This document shows positions 1-5,089 of a stretch of DNA of 6,789 nucleotides, piece after piece (the stretch's first letter is position 1; each line of letters begins with the position of its first letter). The stretch covers positions 1-6,789 of the forward strand of contig NZ_CALEDC010000357.1 of NCBI RefSeq assembly GCF_937949835.1, in the 5' to 3' direction. The position numbers were made by a program, and so were the translations under genes. This DNA is from an uncultured Campylobacter sp. (GTDB lineage Bacteria; Campylobacterota; Campylobacteria; Campylobacterales; Campylobacteraceae). The notes beneath the pieces were generated by a model, which did no database searches, had not been told where the DNA came from, and saw nothing but the letters and a program-made list of their open reading frames with translations.

Positions 1-147
1 CGCCCAGACGATATGCCGCGCCTTGGGATGTTGCTGCCGCAACTGCGCACGCAGCGCCTCAAAGCTCGCTAGCGGCGCGAGATAGGCGATGAAGCTTGAT
101 TTTTTGATCTCCTGCGCGGCGCTGATCTCTTTTTCAATCGTTTTCAA
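1..147 (-). CDS. YigZ/IMPACT (UPF0029) family protein, N-terminal part only
   Basis: The minus strand is open from a TTG at 147 to the window edge, giving 49 residues. They read as the start of a YigZ/IMPACT protein: an EIKKSSFIAYLAP segment (about residues 13-25) followed by QQHPKARHIVWA (38-49). These match the family's 'EIKKSRFIA.LAP' and 'HPKA.H..WA' blocks. The family is related to eukaryotic IMPACT, a translation-linked regulator, but its bacterial role is not settled. The TTG start is chosen because an AAAGGA Shine-Dalgarno lies five bases upstream (153-158). The only nearby ATG (at 181) is out of frame and stops after four codons. The gene diverges from galU. The family call is from remembered motifs, and most of the protein lies outside the window. 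Confidence 0.72.
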   Translation of the reverse strand, partial: MKTIEKEISAAQEIKKSSFIAYLAPLASFEALRAQLRQQHPKARHIVWA

Positions 148-179
148 GGCTTTCCTTTGCGGAATTTTATCTTTTTTGC

Positions 180-185
180 ATTATA
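180..185 (-). promoter_or_regulatory. Promoter -10 box for the yigZ-like gene
   Basis: On the minus strand TATAAT occupies 185-180, preceded by a T-rich run (the A-rich bases at 188-202 on the plus strand). This is the usual form of an epsilonproteobacterial sigma-70 promoter, which lacks a clear -35 box. A transcript would start near 173, about 26 bases before the TTG. The box overlaps the galU -10 box. Confidence 0.55.
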
Positions 186-187
186 AT
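182..187 (+). promoter_or_regulatory. Promoter -10 box for galU-pgi
   Basis: TATAAT at 182-187 follows a TTTTTTGC stretch (172-179). The start point would be near 194, giving a leader of about 24 bases. The core ATTATAAT (180-187) reads TATAAT on both strands, so the two divergent promoters share DNA and polymerase probably cannot hold both at once. Confidence 0.6.
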
Positions 188-206
188 AAAAGTTCAAAAA
201 AAGATC

Positions 207-213
207 AAAGGAG
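207..213 (+). promoter_or_regulatory. Ribosome binding site that fixes the galU start
   Basis: AAAGGAG lies four bases before the ATG at 218. The frame is also open upstream to an ATG at 89, but that start has no such site, lies upstream of the likely promoter, and would add 43 residues absent from GalU proteins. Confidence 0.7.
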
Positions 214-217
214 CTTC

Positions 218-1054
218 ATGATCCAGACTTGTTTATTTCCCGCGGCGGGCTACGGCACGCGCTTTTTGCCCGCGACCAAATCGCTACCTAAAGAGATGCT
301 TCCGATCCTTACCAAGCCGCTCATTCACTACGGCGTGGACGAGGCGCTGGAAGCGGGCATGGACAATATGGCGTTTGTCACGGGTCGCGGTAAACGCGCG
401 CTGGAGGATTATTTTGACCGCAGCTACGAGCTGGAGGATCAAATCTCAGGCAGTAGCAAGGAGTATCTGCTCGATGAGATCAGAGCGCTTATGAAGCGCT
501 GCACCTTCTCTTTTACACGCCAAGAGCAGATGAAGGGGCTCGGTAACGCGATTTATACGGGTAAAATTTTAATCCGCGACGAGCCTTTCGGCGTGGTGCT
601 CGCAGACGATCTGTGCGTGAACGAAAACGGCGAGGGCGTGCTTGCGCAGATGGTTAAAATTTACGAAAAATACCGCTGCAGCGTCGTCGCGGTGATGGAG
701 GTGCCGCCGCAGGACGTAAATAAATACGGTATCATCGCAGGAAAGAGCATCAGCGACGATCTGATAATGGTCTCGGATATGATCGAAAAACCTGAGCCTG
801 GCGAGGCTCCGTCGAGCTTAGCCATCATCGGGCGCTACATCCTAACGCCTAATATTTTCGATCTCATCGAGCAGACGGCGCCCGGTAAAAACGGCGAGGT
901 GCAGATCACCGACGCGCTTTTGAAACAGGCTCAAAACGGCGTGGTGATCGCGTATAAATTTAAAGGCACTCGCTTCGACTGCGGCTCGGTAAAGGGCTAT
1001 GTAGACGCGATCAAATATTTCTACGAGCGAGAATTCGGCGATGGTAAAAAATGA
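218..1054 (+). CDS. galU: UTP-glucose-1-phosphate uridylyltransferase
   Basis: This cytoplasmic nucleotidyltransferase makes UDP-glucose and pyrophosphate from UTP and glucose-1-phosphate, supplying activated sugar for lipooligosaccharide, capsule and glycan synthesis. The 278 residues match the bacterial GalU length. Visible motifs are the nucleotide-binding AAGYGTRFLPATK loop (9-21) with KEMLPI (25-30), the metal-site segment VVLADDL (126-132), the EKP turn (190-192), GEVQITDAL (226-234) and FKGTRFDCGSVKGY (248-261). The ATG at 218 is preferred to the in-frame ATG at 89 because it has its own Shine-Dalgarno and promoter, and because family members begin just before the AAGYGTR loop. The 3' end overlaps pgi by 14 bases, so the two are almost certainly cotranscribed and may be translationally coupled. 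galU and pgi are also neighbours in C. jejuni. Confidence 0.95.
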   Translation: MIQTCLFPAAGYGTRFLPATKSLPKEMLPILTKPLIHYGVDEALEAGMDNMAFVTGRGKRALEDYFDRSYELEDQISGSSKEYLLDEIRALMKRCTFSFTRQEQMKGLGNAIYTGKILIRDEPFGVVLADDLCVNENGEGVLAQMVKIYEKYRCSVVAVMEVPPQDVNKYGIIAGKSISDDLIMVSDMIEKPEPGEAPSSLAIIGRYILTPNIFDLIEQTAPGKNGEVQITDALLKQAQNGVVIAYKFKGTRFDCGSVKGYVDAIKYFYEREFGDGKK

Positions 1055-2303
1055 GCTGTTTTTCCCACCGGCAAAAGAGGGCGCGCTAGAGGAGGTGGCG
1101 GCAAAGATCCGCGCCGAATACGAAAGCGGCGAGATAGGCTACTACCGCCTGCCGCAGCAAGGCGCAGACGAAATAGCGCGGGCGCAGGAATTTTTTAGCG
1201 CGCGAAGCTACGACGGGGTCGTGCTTATAGGCATCGGCGGCTCCAGCGTGGGCGTGCGAGCGCTTTATGAGATGCTACGCCCACGCGTAAGAAAGAATTT
1301 ACGCTTTGAAATTTTGGATAATTTAGACGCACTTAGTGTGCGTCGCGCGTTTGAAGGGTTAAATTTTGCTCGCACGATCTTCATCATATCGTCCAAATCG
1401 GGCGGTACGATCGAGACGATCTCGCTTTTTAAGGTCGTTTTGCAGCGTTTTGGAATTTCAGATTTAAAGACGCTAGCAAAAAATTTCATCTTCATCACCG
1501 ATGTAGGCTCGCCGCTTGATATCTTCGCGCGCGGGCACGGTGCCTGCGTGATAAATATGCCCGCTAACGTAGGCGGCCGTTTTAGCGTATTAAGTGCGGT
1601 AGGGCTGGTGCCCGCAGTTGGGTTAGGTCTTGATGCAAGCGCGATGCTGCGCGGGGCTGCCGCTGCAAAAGAGCGGTATCTGGATGAAATTTTAGCAGGC
1701 GATCCCGCTAAAATCGCGGAGAATAAAATTCTACGAAAAGCCCATCACTACGCCACACACAAAAGTGCGAAAATCAACGTCCTTTTTAGCTATGGCGACG
1801 CGTTGCGCGCATTGGACGAGTGGTACGTACAGCTATGGGCGGAAAGCCTAGGTAAAAAGATCGGCTTTAGCCGCGAGGGGCTTACTCCTGTAGGGCTTGT
1901 AGGCTCGCGCGATCAGCACAGCTTCCTTCAGCTCATAATGGACGGCGTAAAGGATAAGACCGTGACTTTCTTAAAGCTCACGGACAACGGCACTACGGAC
2001 GCGGTGCCCGGTATCAGTCTGCAAGGTCTTGAGGGCTGTGACTTCGTAAACGGCATGCGACTGGATGAGGTGCTAAATCTTCAGTGCGATGCTACGCTGC
2101 AAGCCGTGCTAAATGAGGGTATCAGCGTCGATCTTATCGAGGTTCCGCAGCTTTGCGAACAGAGCGTGGGCGAGCTATTTTACTACTTCGAGCTGCTAAC
2201 TAGCGCCACTGGAGCGATACTGGGCGTCAGCACTTACGATCAGCCGGGCGTCGAGGTAGGCAAGAGAATTTTAAAATCGCTAGTTTTAAAATCGCGAGAT
2301 TAG
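1041..2303 (+). CDS. pgi: Glucose-6-phosphate isomerase
   Basis: Pgi interconverts glucose-6-phosphate and fructose-6-phosphate in the cytoplasm. Campylobacters generally lack phosphofructokinase, so it probably works mainly towards sugar-phosphate synthesis. The 420 residues form two SIS-type sugar-isomerase halves. Visible are GIGGSS (64-69), the phosphate-binding SSKSGGT (117-123), the first family signature around GGRFSVLSAVGLVPA (178-192), the likely catalytic Glu in WAESLGKK (E268), the likely catalytic His in GSRDQHSF (H293), and the second signature ending DQPGVEVGK with the conserved Lys at 408. It is shorter than the roughly 550-residue E. coli enzyme, as is usual for campylobacters. 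The start lies inside the end of galU (14-base overlap) with no strong Shine-Dalgarno, which suggests coupled translation. The last ten residues come from a 15-bp duplication described separately. Confidence 0.95.
   Translation: MVKNELFFPPAKEGALEEVAAKIRAEYESGEIGYYRLPQQGADEIARAQEFFSARSYDGVVLIGIGGSSVGVRALYEMLRPRVRKNLRFEILDNLDALSVRRAFEGLNFARTIFIISSKSGGTIETISLFKVVLQRFGISDLKTLAKNFIFITDVGSPLDIFARGHGACVINMPANVGGRFSVLSAVGLVPAVGLGLDASAMLRGAAAAKERYLDEILAGDPAKIAENKILRKAHHYATHKSAKINVLFSYGDALRALDEWYVQLWAESLGKKIGFSREGLTPVGLVGSRDQHSFLQLIMDGVKDKTVTFLKLTDNGTTDAVPGISLQGLEGCDFVNGMRLDEVLNLQCDATLQAVLNEGISVDLIEVPQLCEQSVGELFYYFELLTSATGAILGVSTYDQPGVEVGKRILKSLVLKSRD
2269..2298 (+). repeat. Two 15-bp tandem copies at the 3' end of pgi
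   Basis: Units 2269-2283 and 2284-2298 (TTTTAAAATCGC followed by TAG or GAG) differ at one base. They encode the LKSLV-LKSRD tail beyond the conserved VGKRI end of Pgi. The 15-base period keeps the frame and is the same period as the array in the membrane-protein gene at 3961-4989. Confidence 0.75.
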
Positions 2304-2484
2304 AATTTGCGGCGCTAGCTAGACGGAATTTCGCTGGGTCAAATTTTACTAAAGCCAGGTTCTACTTGCATCCCATTTTGCTTAGGCTAAATTTTAGAAT
2401 TTTAAAATTACCGACGCAGAATTTTCCGTGCGTAAAATTGTCGCTGCGAAATTTTGATTTCGCGCTACGAGCATTTGGAATTTT

Positions 2485-2544
2485 GTCGCAAAATTTCACG
2501 GTAGAATTCCAAAATCGTACCGCGAGGCGTAAAAATTTTGCGAC
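2485..2544. repeat. 12-bp perfect inverted repeat upstream of the VOC gene
   Basis: GTCGCAAAATTT (2485-2496) pairs perfectly with AAATTTTGCGAC (2533-2544). The 36-base loop contains a smaller CGGTA/TACCG stem (2499-2503 with 2518-2522). The left arm can also pair with GAAATTTTG at 2448-2456, so two alternative folds are possible. Each long arm contains a RAATTY site. It ends 12 bases before the VOC ribosome site. It could be a leader structure, a protein-binding palindrome, or paired uptake-type motifs. No T-run follows the right arm, so it is not a typical terminator. Confidence 0.55.
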
Positions 2545-2556
2545 TTGCGAGCGCGC

Positions 2557-2563
2557 AAGGAGG
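2557..2563 (+). promoter_or_regulatory. Ribosome binding site that fixes the VOC gene start
   Basis: AAGGAGG lies four bases before the ATG at 2568. It selects this ATG over an in-frame TTG at 2538, which would add ten residues, has no such site and falls inside the inverted repeat. Confidence 0.75.
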
Positions 2564-2567
2564 CAAA

Positions 2568-2960
2568 ATGAAAATCGCAAAGATCGATCACTTCGTCCTA
2601 GTTACGGACGATCTGCAAAAATGCGTGGAATTTTATGAAGGAATTTTAGGGCTAAAGCATGTTTGCGAGGGCGGCAAACACAGCCTGCGTTTCGGCTCCT
2701 CAAAGATCAACATCCACACTCGCGCGGGCGAGTTTGAGCCGTTTGCGGCGCATCCTGGCGCGGGCTCGGCGGATTTTTGCCTCATCTGTGAAGGGCAAAG
2801 CGCACAGCAGCTCAAAGAGGAGCTGGAAAGCAAGGGGGCGCAAATAGAGCTTGGCGTCGTGCCTCGCACGGGCGCGCGCGGCGCTATGCAAAGTATCTAT
2901 CTGCGCGATCCTGACGGCAATCTCGTAGAGCTCGGCGTATATGAAAGCGGCGATGATTAG
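2568..2960 (+). CDS. VOC-family (glyoxalase/bleomycin-resistance fold) protein, GLOD5-like
   Basis: The 130-residue protein has the two beta-alpha-beta-beta-beta halves of a single VOC domain. The first half runs from IDHFVLVTDDLQKCVEFYEGILG (about 6-28) through LRFGSSKINIH (40-50). The second runs from GSADFCLICE (66-75) and the helix QQLKEELESKG (80-90) to SIYLRDPDGNLVELGVY (109-125). Likely metal ligands are H8 and E121; the other positions are not obvious. The pattern KINIH...FEP.A..P..GSAD...YLRDPDGNL.EL fits the GLOD5/STM3117-type subgroup, often labelled lactoylglutathione lyase or virulence protein, whose substrate is mostly unproven. It is probably a small cytoplasmic, metal-dependent, dimeric protein. 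It lies downstream of pgi on the same strand but 264 bases away, and ends just before a terminator. Family call firm, substrate unknown. Confidence 0.85.
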   Translation: MKIAKIDHFVLVTDDLQKCVEFYEGILGLKHVCEGGKHSLRFGSSKINIHTRAGEFEPFAAHPGAGSADFCLICEGQSAQQLKEELESKGAQIELGVVPRTGARGAMQSIYLRDPDGNLVELGVYESGDD

Positions 2961-2997
2961 CGCGTAAATTTTAAAGGCAAAATTTCAAGCGGAGCGT

Positions 2998-3027
2998 TAG
3001 AATTTAAATTTTCTAAATTCTATTTTT
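2998..3027 (+). terminator. AT-rich Rho-independent terminator after the VOC gene
   Basis: TAGAATTTA (2998-3006) pairs perfectly with TAAATTCTA (3014-3022) around a seven-base loop, and TTTTT follows (3023-3027). The T-run is on the plus side only, so it ends the plus-strand transcript and not the facing minus-strand gene. Each stem arm contains a RAATTY hexamer (GAATTT at 3000, AAATTC at 3015), with another in the loop region at 3006. Confidence 0.65.
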
Positions 3028-3121
3028 CATTAAAGATCGATATTCTGCGGATTAAATTGTTTATCCCGCGGTACGCTAATTATATATCGTTTGTATATTT
3101 TTTAAACCTTATCTTTTGTTT

Positions 3122-3838
3122 TTAGAATTTCATAAATTTGTTCATTTTATTCACTATTATTTTTGCAATATCATAAGGCGGTTTCCAAAATAAATATCCC
3201 TCTGTAATATCTATATTTAGCGTATCCAAGAAATATTTTTGCAGCTCGCCAAACTCCTTTTTATTATTGATCGTAAATACTTCGGAATCGGAGCCATTGC
3301 ATATCAATAATTTATCACAAAGCAAGAACCTAGCCGTTTTCTCAAATAGAATATAGTAGATAAATTTAATAATAGGCATCAGCAATAAGCCCATAATGAT
3401 AAAAATAAACATATAAAATTTAAAGTTGTATAATGCCACGACGATCATTATAAATAAAACTAAAACACAAAATTTAATTTTCATATCAAAGGGCGCAAAA
3501 TTGGGAATCATATAAGCATATCTGTAAACGGAGATATTTTTTAACGCCATCTCTTTTTCGCATTTTGTTTTATTTTTAAATTCTATTTTGTCCTTCATAA
3601 AGGTTATCGTTTTTTTGCTATTTATAAAGCTCGCTGCGTATATAAAGAAAAATGCGGTGCCATAACCTAGCAATATTTTCATATAAAACCTAAATTTATA
3701 CTCGCCGTCAAAATTCTGTATCAAAGAACAAATTAATAAAATTCCAAGAGCTATCAGCCAAAACAGATCATCTAGCTTTTTTATAACTATCGGATATTTG
3801 TCGTAATCTCTGGCTTTTTGTTTATTATAATTTTCCAT
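3122..3838 (-). CDS. Four-helix membrane protein of unknown function (paralogue C, short form)
   Basis: I do not recognise a named family for this 238-residue protein. It has a charged N-terminus, two hydrophobic helices (about 25-41 and 52-72), a polar segment likely to form beta strands (about 76-108), a second helix pair (about 121-138 and 141-165), and a polar tail. The layout of two helix pairs, each followed by a strand-rich segment, recalls YcxB-like or PH-like membrane proteins, but no motif proves it. It is a paralogue of the product of 3961-4989: ARDYxKxPIVIK (10-20 here) and a C-terminal block (QKYFL..NID..EGYLF) match. It lacks the long N-terminal repeat extension of that protein and has about 21 extra C-terminal residues. 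A GAGGGG lies nine bases upstream. The gene is strongly AT-rich compared with galU/pgi, which suggests separate ancestry or relaxed selection. Confidence 0.8.
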   Translation of the reverse strand: MENYNKQKARDYDKYPIVIKKLDDLFWLIALGILLICSLIQNFDGEYKFRFYMKILLGYGTAFFFIYAASFINSKKTITFMKDKIEFKNKTKCEKEMALKNISVYRYAYMIPNFAPFDMKIKFCVLVLFIMIVVALYNFKFYMFIFIIMGLLLMPIIKFIYYILFEKTARFLLCDKLLICNGSDSEVFTINNKKEFGELQKYFLDTLNIDITEGYLFWKPPYDIAKIIVNKMNKFMKF

Positions 3839-3854
3839 TATTTCAAGCCCCTCT

Positions 3855-3947
3855 TTAAAAATAGATATAAATTTGTAATAGCTTAATCGACAAAAGACTT
3901 TTATATACGTTGCCTGACTCTTTCTTCGCGACCTCTTCCCTCGTCAT
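3855..3947 (-). CDS. Possible 30-residue small protein between the two membrane paralogues
   Basis: An ATG at 3947 is preceded, five bases upstream, by a perfect AGGAGG (3953-3958), one of the strongest ribosome sites in the window. It opens a 30-codon frame ending TAA at 3855. The product begins MTREEVAKKESGN, is charged in its first half and hydrophobic in its last part (LLSIKLLQIYIYF). It starts 14 bases after the upstream membrane-protein gene stops and ends 17 bases before the next begins. It could be a genuine small protein, a leader peptide coupled to the downstream gene, or the decayed front of a former paralogue. Nothing about its function is recognisable. Confidence 0.42.
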   Translation of the reverse strand: MTREEVAKKESGNVYKSLLSIKLLQIYIYF

Positions 3948-3960
3948 TTTATCCTCCTCG

Positions 3961-4989
3961 TTAGATAAACAAATAATCTTTCTTAATGTTATTTATATTT
4001 ACGCTTTTCTGCAAAAAATATTCTTTAATTTCATAATAAATTTTTTGATTACAAATGTAAACGAGATAACATCTTGGATAAATGGGCTTGTTCCTAAACC
4101 ATCTGCCGTATGAGGGGCGTGCGATCCTAATAAATGGCAGAGCCCTAAACCCTTTTAAATTCCTATTTATAAACAGATAAAGTATTAAATTTAATAAAAA
4201 TCCGAATAAATATGTAAAGAATACCGCTATAAAAAATATATTCCACCATGTTACGCACATAAAAATAGCGATAAAGTACAAAAATATCTTTTCAGATTTT
4301 CCTATCTCATATGAGCTTGCCAAAATTCCGATAGAGAAATTTAAAGATAAAGCATTTTTGTCAATTTCGCAGCGTTTTTCAACCAGACCGTCGTTAATAA
4401 ATTCTATATACTTGTTTGTAAATTTTATCTCTTGTCTAGGACGGATTACGGTAAATATGGATATTATAACTGTAGATAGCAAAATAATGAATAAAATAGC
4501 AAAATACTGAACTATGTCAATATCTTCATGATTTATAAAATCTATAATTAAAAATGCATGTAGCGTAGAGATCGGCAATAATAGGACTAAAAACGAATAT
4601 ACAAAAAATTTTTCATAATTTTTGATTACTATCGGTTCTTTGTTGTAATCCCTTGCTTTGGAATTTTGCCGTAAAGCGCCACTATCATCCGAGATAAAAT
4701 TTTGCGGCTCTGCATTGTTTTCACAGGCAGAATTCTGATCCGCTTCGGTTTCTAATTTGGCTTTTAAATTTAAAGCGCCAGGATCGGATTTTAGGGTTTC
4801 AAAATTTGAAGCTTCGGAATTCATGGATTCAGAATTCGAAACTTTAAAATTTGAAACTTCAGAATTCTGGATTTCAGAATTTGGGGCTTTAAAATTTTCA
4901 TCGTTAGAATTTTGTTCCGAGCTCTGCTTTGGCTCTTGAAGCCACTTTTGTAGTAGCCTTTTTAATTCCTCAAGCCTGTTTTGATCCAT
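3961..4989 (-). CDS. Four-helix membrane protein with N-terminal pentapeptide-repeat extension (paralogue D)
   Basis: I do not recognise this 342-residue protein. It starts with a short charged amphipathic helix (about 4-18), then nine five-residue repeats (24-68, pattern x-x-x-N-[F/S] in eight), then an acidic, Asn-rich linker to about residue 110. The membrane part follows: ARDYNKEPIVIK (112-123), helices at about 129-150 and 160-182, a strand-rich stretch (about 186-215), a second helix pair (about 234-248 and 250-274), and a basic polar tail. From ARDY onward it is a divergent paralogue of the product of 3122-3838; the ends match as KEYFLQKSVNIN..KKDYLF. The stop comes just after that block, so its C-terminus is shorter than its relative's. 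An AAAGG lies six bases before the ATG. The extension carries a cytoplasm-type sequence with no signal peptide. Its repeats are built from RAATTY sites. Confidence 0.8.
   Translation of the reverse strand: MDQNRLEELKRLLQKWLQEPKQSSEQNSNDENFKAPNSEIQNSEVSNFKVSNSESMNSEASNFETLKSDPGALNLKAKLETEADQNSACENNAEPQNFISDDSGALRQNSKARDYNKEPIVIKNYEKFFVYSFLVLLLPISTLHAFLIIDFINHEDIDIVQYFAILFIILLSTVIISIFTVIRPRQEIKFTNKYIEFINDGLVEKRCEIDKNALSLNFSIGILASSYEIGKSEKIFLYFIAIFMCVTWWNIFFIAVFFTYLFGFLLNLILYLFINRNLKGFRALPFIRIARPSYGRWFRNKPIYPRCYLVYICNQKIYYEIKEYFLQKSVNINNIKKDYLFI
4786..4920 (-). repeat. Nine-unit 15-bp tandem repeat inside gene D, one RAATTY per unit
   Basis: Nine contiguous 15-base units start at 4786, 4801, 4816, 4831, 4846, 4861, 4876, 4891 and 4906. 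Read on the plus strand, each of the last eight has [AG]RAATTY as its opening seven bases: the hexamers, from 4802 on, are AAATTT, GAATTC, GAATTC, AAATTT, GAATTC, GAATTT, AAATTT and GAATTT. The 4786 unit has diverged (GGATTTT). The remaining eight bases vary more, typically GAAACTTC-like. Translated, each unit gives three variable residues plus Asn and Phe or Ser. Because 15 is a multiple of three, gain or loss of units leaves the frame intact. Confidence 0.85.
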
Positions 4990-5020
4990 TCGCCGCCTTT
5001 AAATTTGATGGACACGCCAT

Positions 5021-5026
5021 TTTATA
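5021..5026 (-). promoter_or_regulatory. Possible promoter for the D-small ORF-C genes
   Basis: The 100 bases between genes B and D contain TATAAA (part of TATAAAAT) on the minus strand at 5026-5021, about 32 bases before the ATG at 4989. No -35 box is evident, as is usual for this group. The spacer holds nothing else but three RAATTY sites. Confidence 0.35.
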
Positions 5027-5089
5027 CCCACACCACTTAAAGCTCAGTAAATTTTACCGCTCGTGCGCTGCGCGCCGTTTGATCAAAAT

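Larger units (their letters stand above)
2303..2567. other. Non-coding spacer dense in RAATTY hexamers
   Basis: I see no credible gene in the 264 bases between pgi and the VOC gene. Short open frames on both strands have skewed residue content and no ribosome site. What stands out is RAATTY (AAATTT, GAATTT, AAATTC or GAATTC), found starting at 2303, 2326, 2341, 2389, 2397, 2419, 2449, 2478, 2491, 2504 and 2533. That is 11 in 265 bases, against about one per 700-1000 by chance. Further near-misses such as AAAATTG and AAAATTA lie among them. No clear pgi terminator or VOC promoter was identified, so readthrough from pgi is possible. Confidence 0.7.

Noticed and set aside
89..217. In-frame extension of galU from an ATG at 89
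   Set aside because: It would lie upstream of the likely promoter, overlap the divergent gene, lack a ribosome site and add 43 residues not found in GalU proteins.
2362..2638. Open frames on both strands in the pgi-VOC spacer
   Set aside because: Residue content is dominated by Asn/Phe/Leu from AAATTT islands, there is no ribosome site, and the plus frame runs into the VOC gene in another frame.
3043..3072. Hairpin around GCGGAT...ATCCCGC as a terminator for the minus-strand gene C
   Set aside because: The stem has a bulge, only four clean pairs at its core, and no T-run in the minus direction.
3855..3947. Antitoxin of a toxin-antitoxin pair
   Set aside because: Thirty residues with no DNA-binding motif, and the neighbours are membrane paralogues, not recognisable toxins.
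4786..4920. CRISPR-like array
   Set aside because: The units are contiguous 15-mers with no spacers, lie in frame inside a gene, and have no cas genes nearby.
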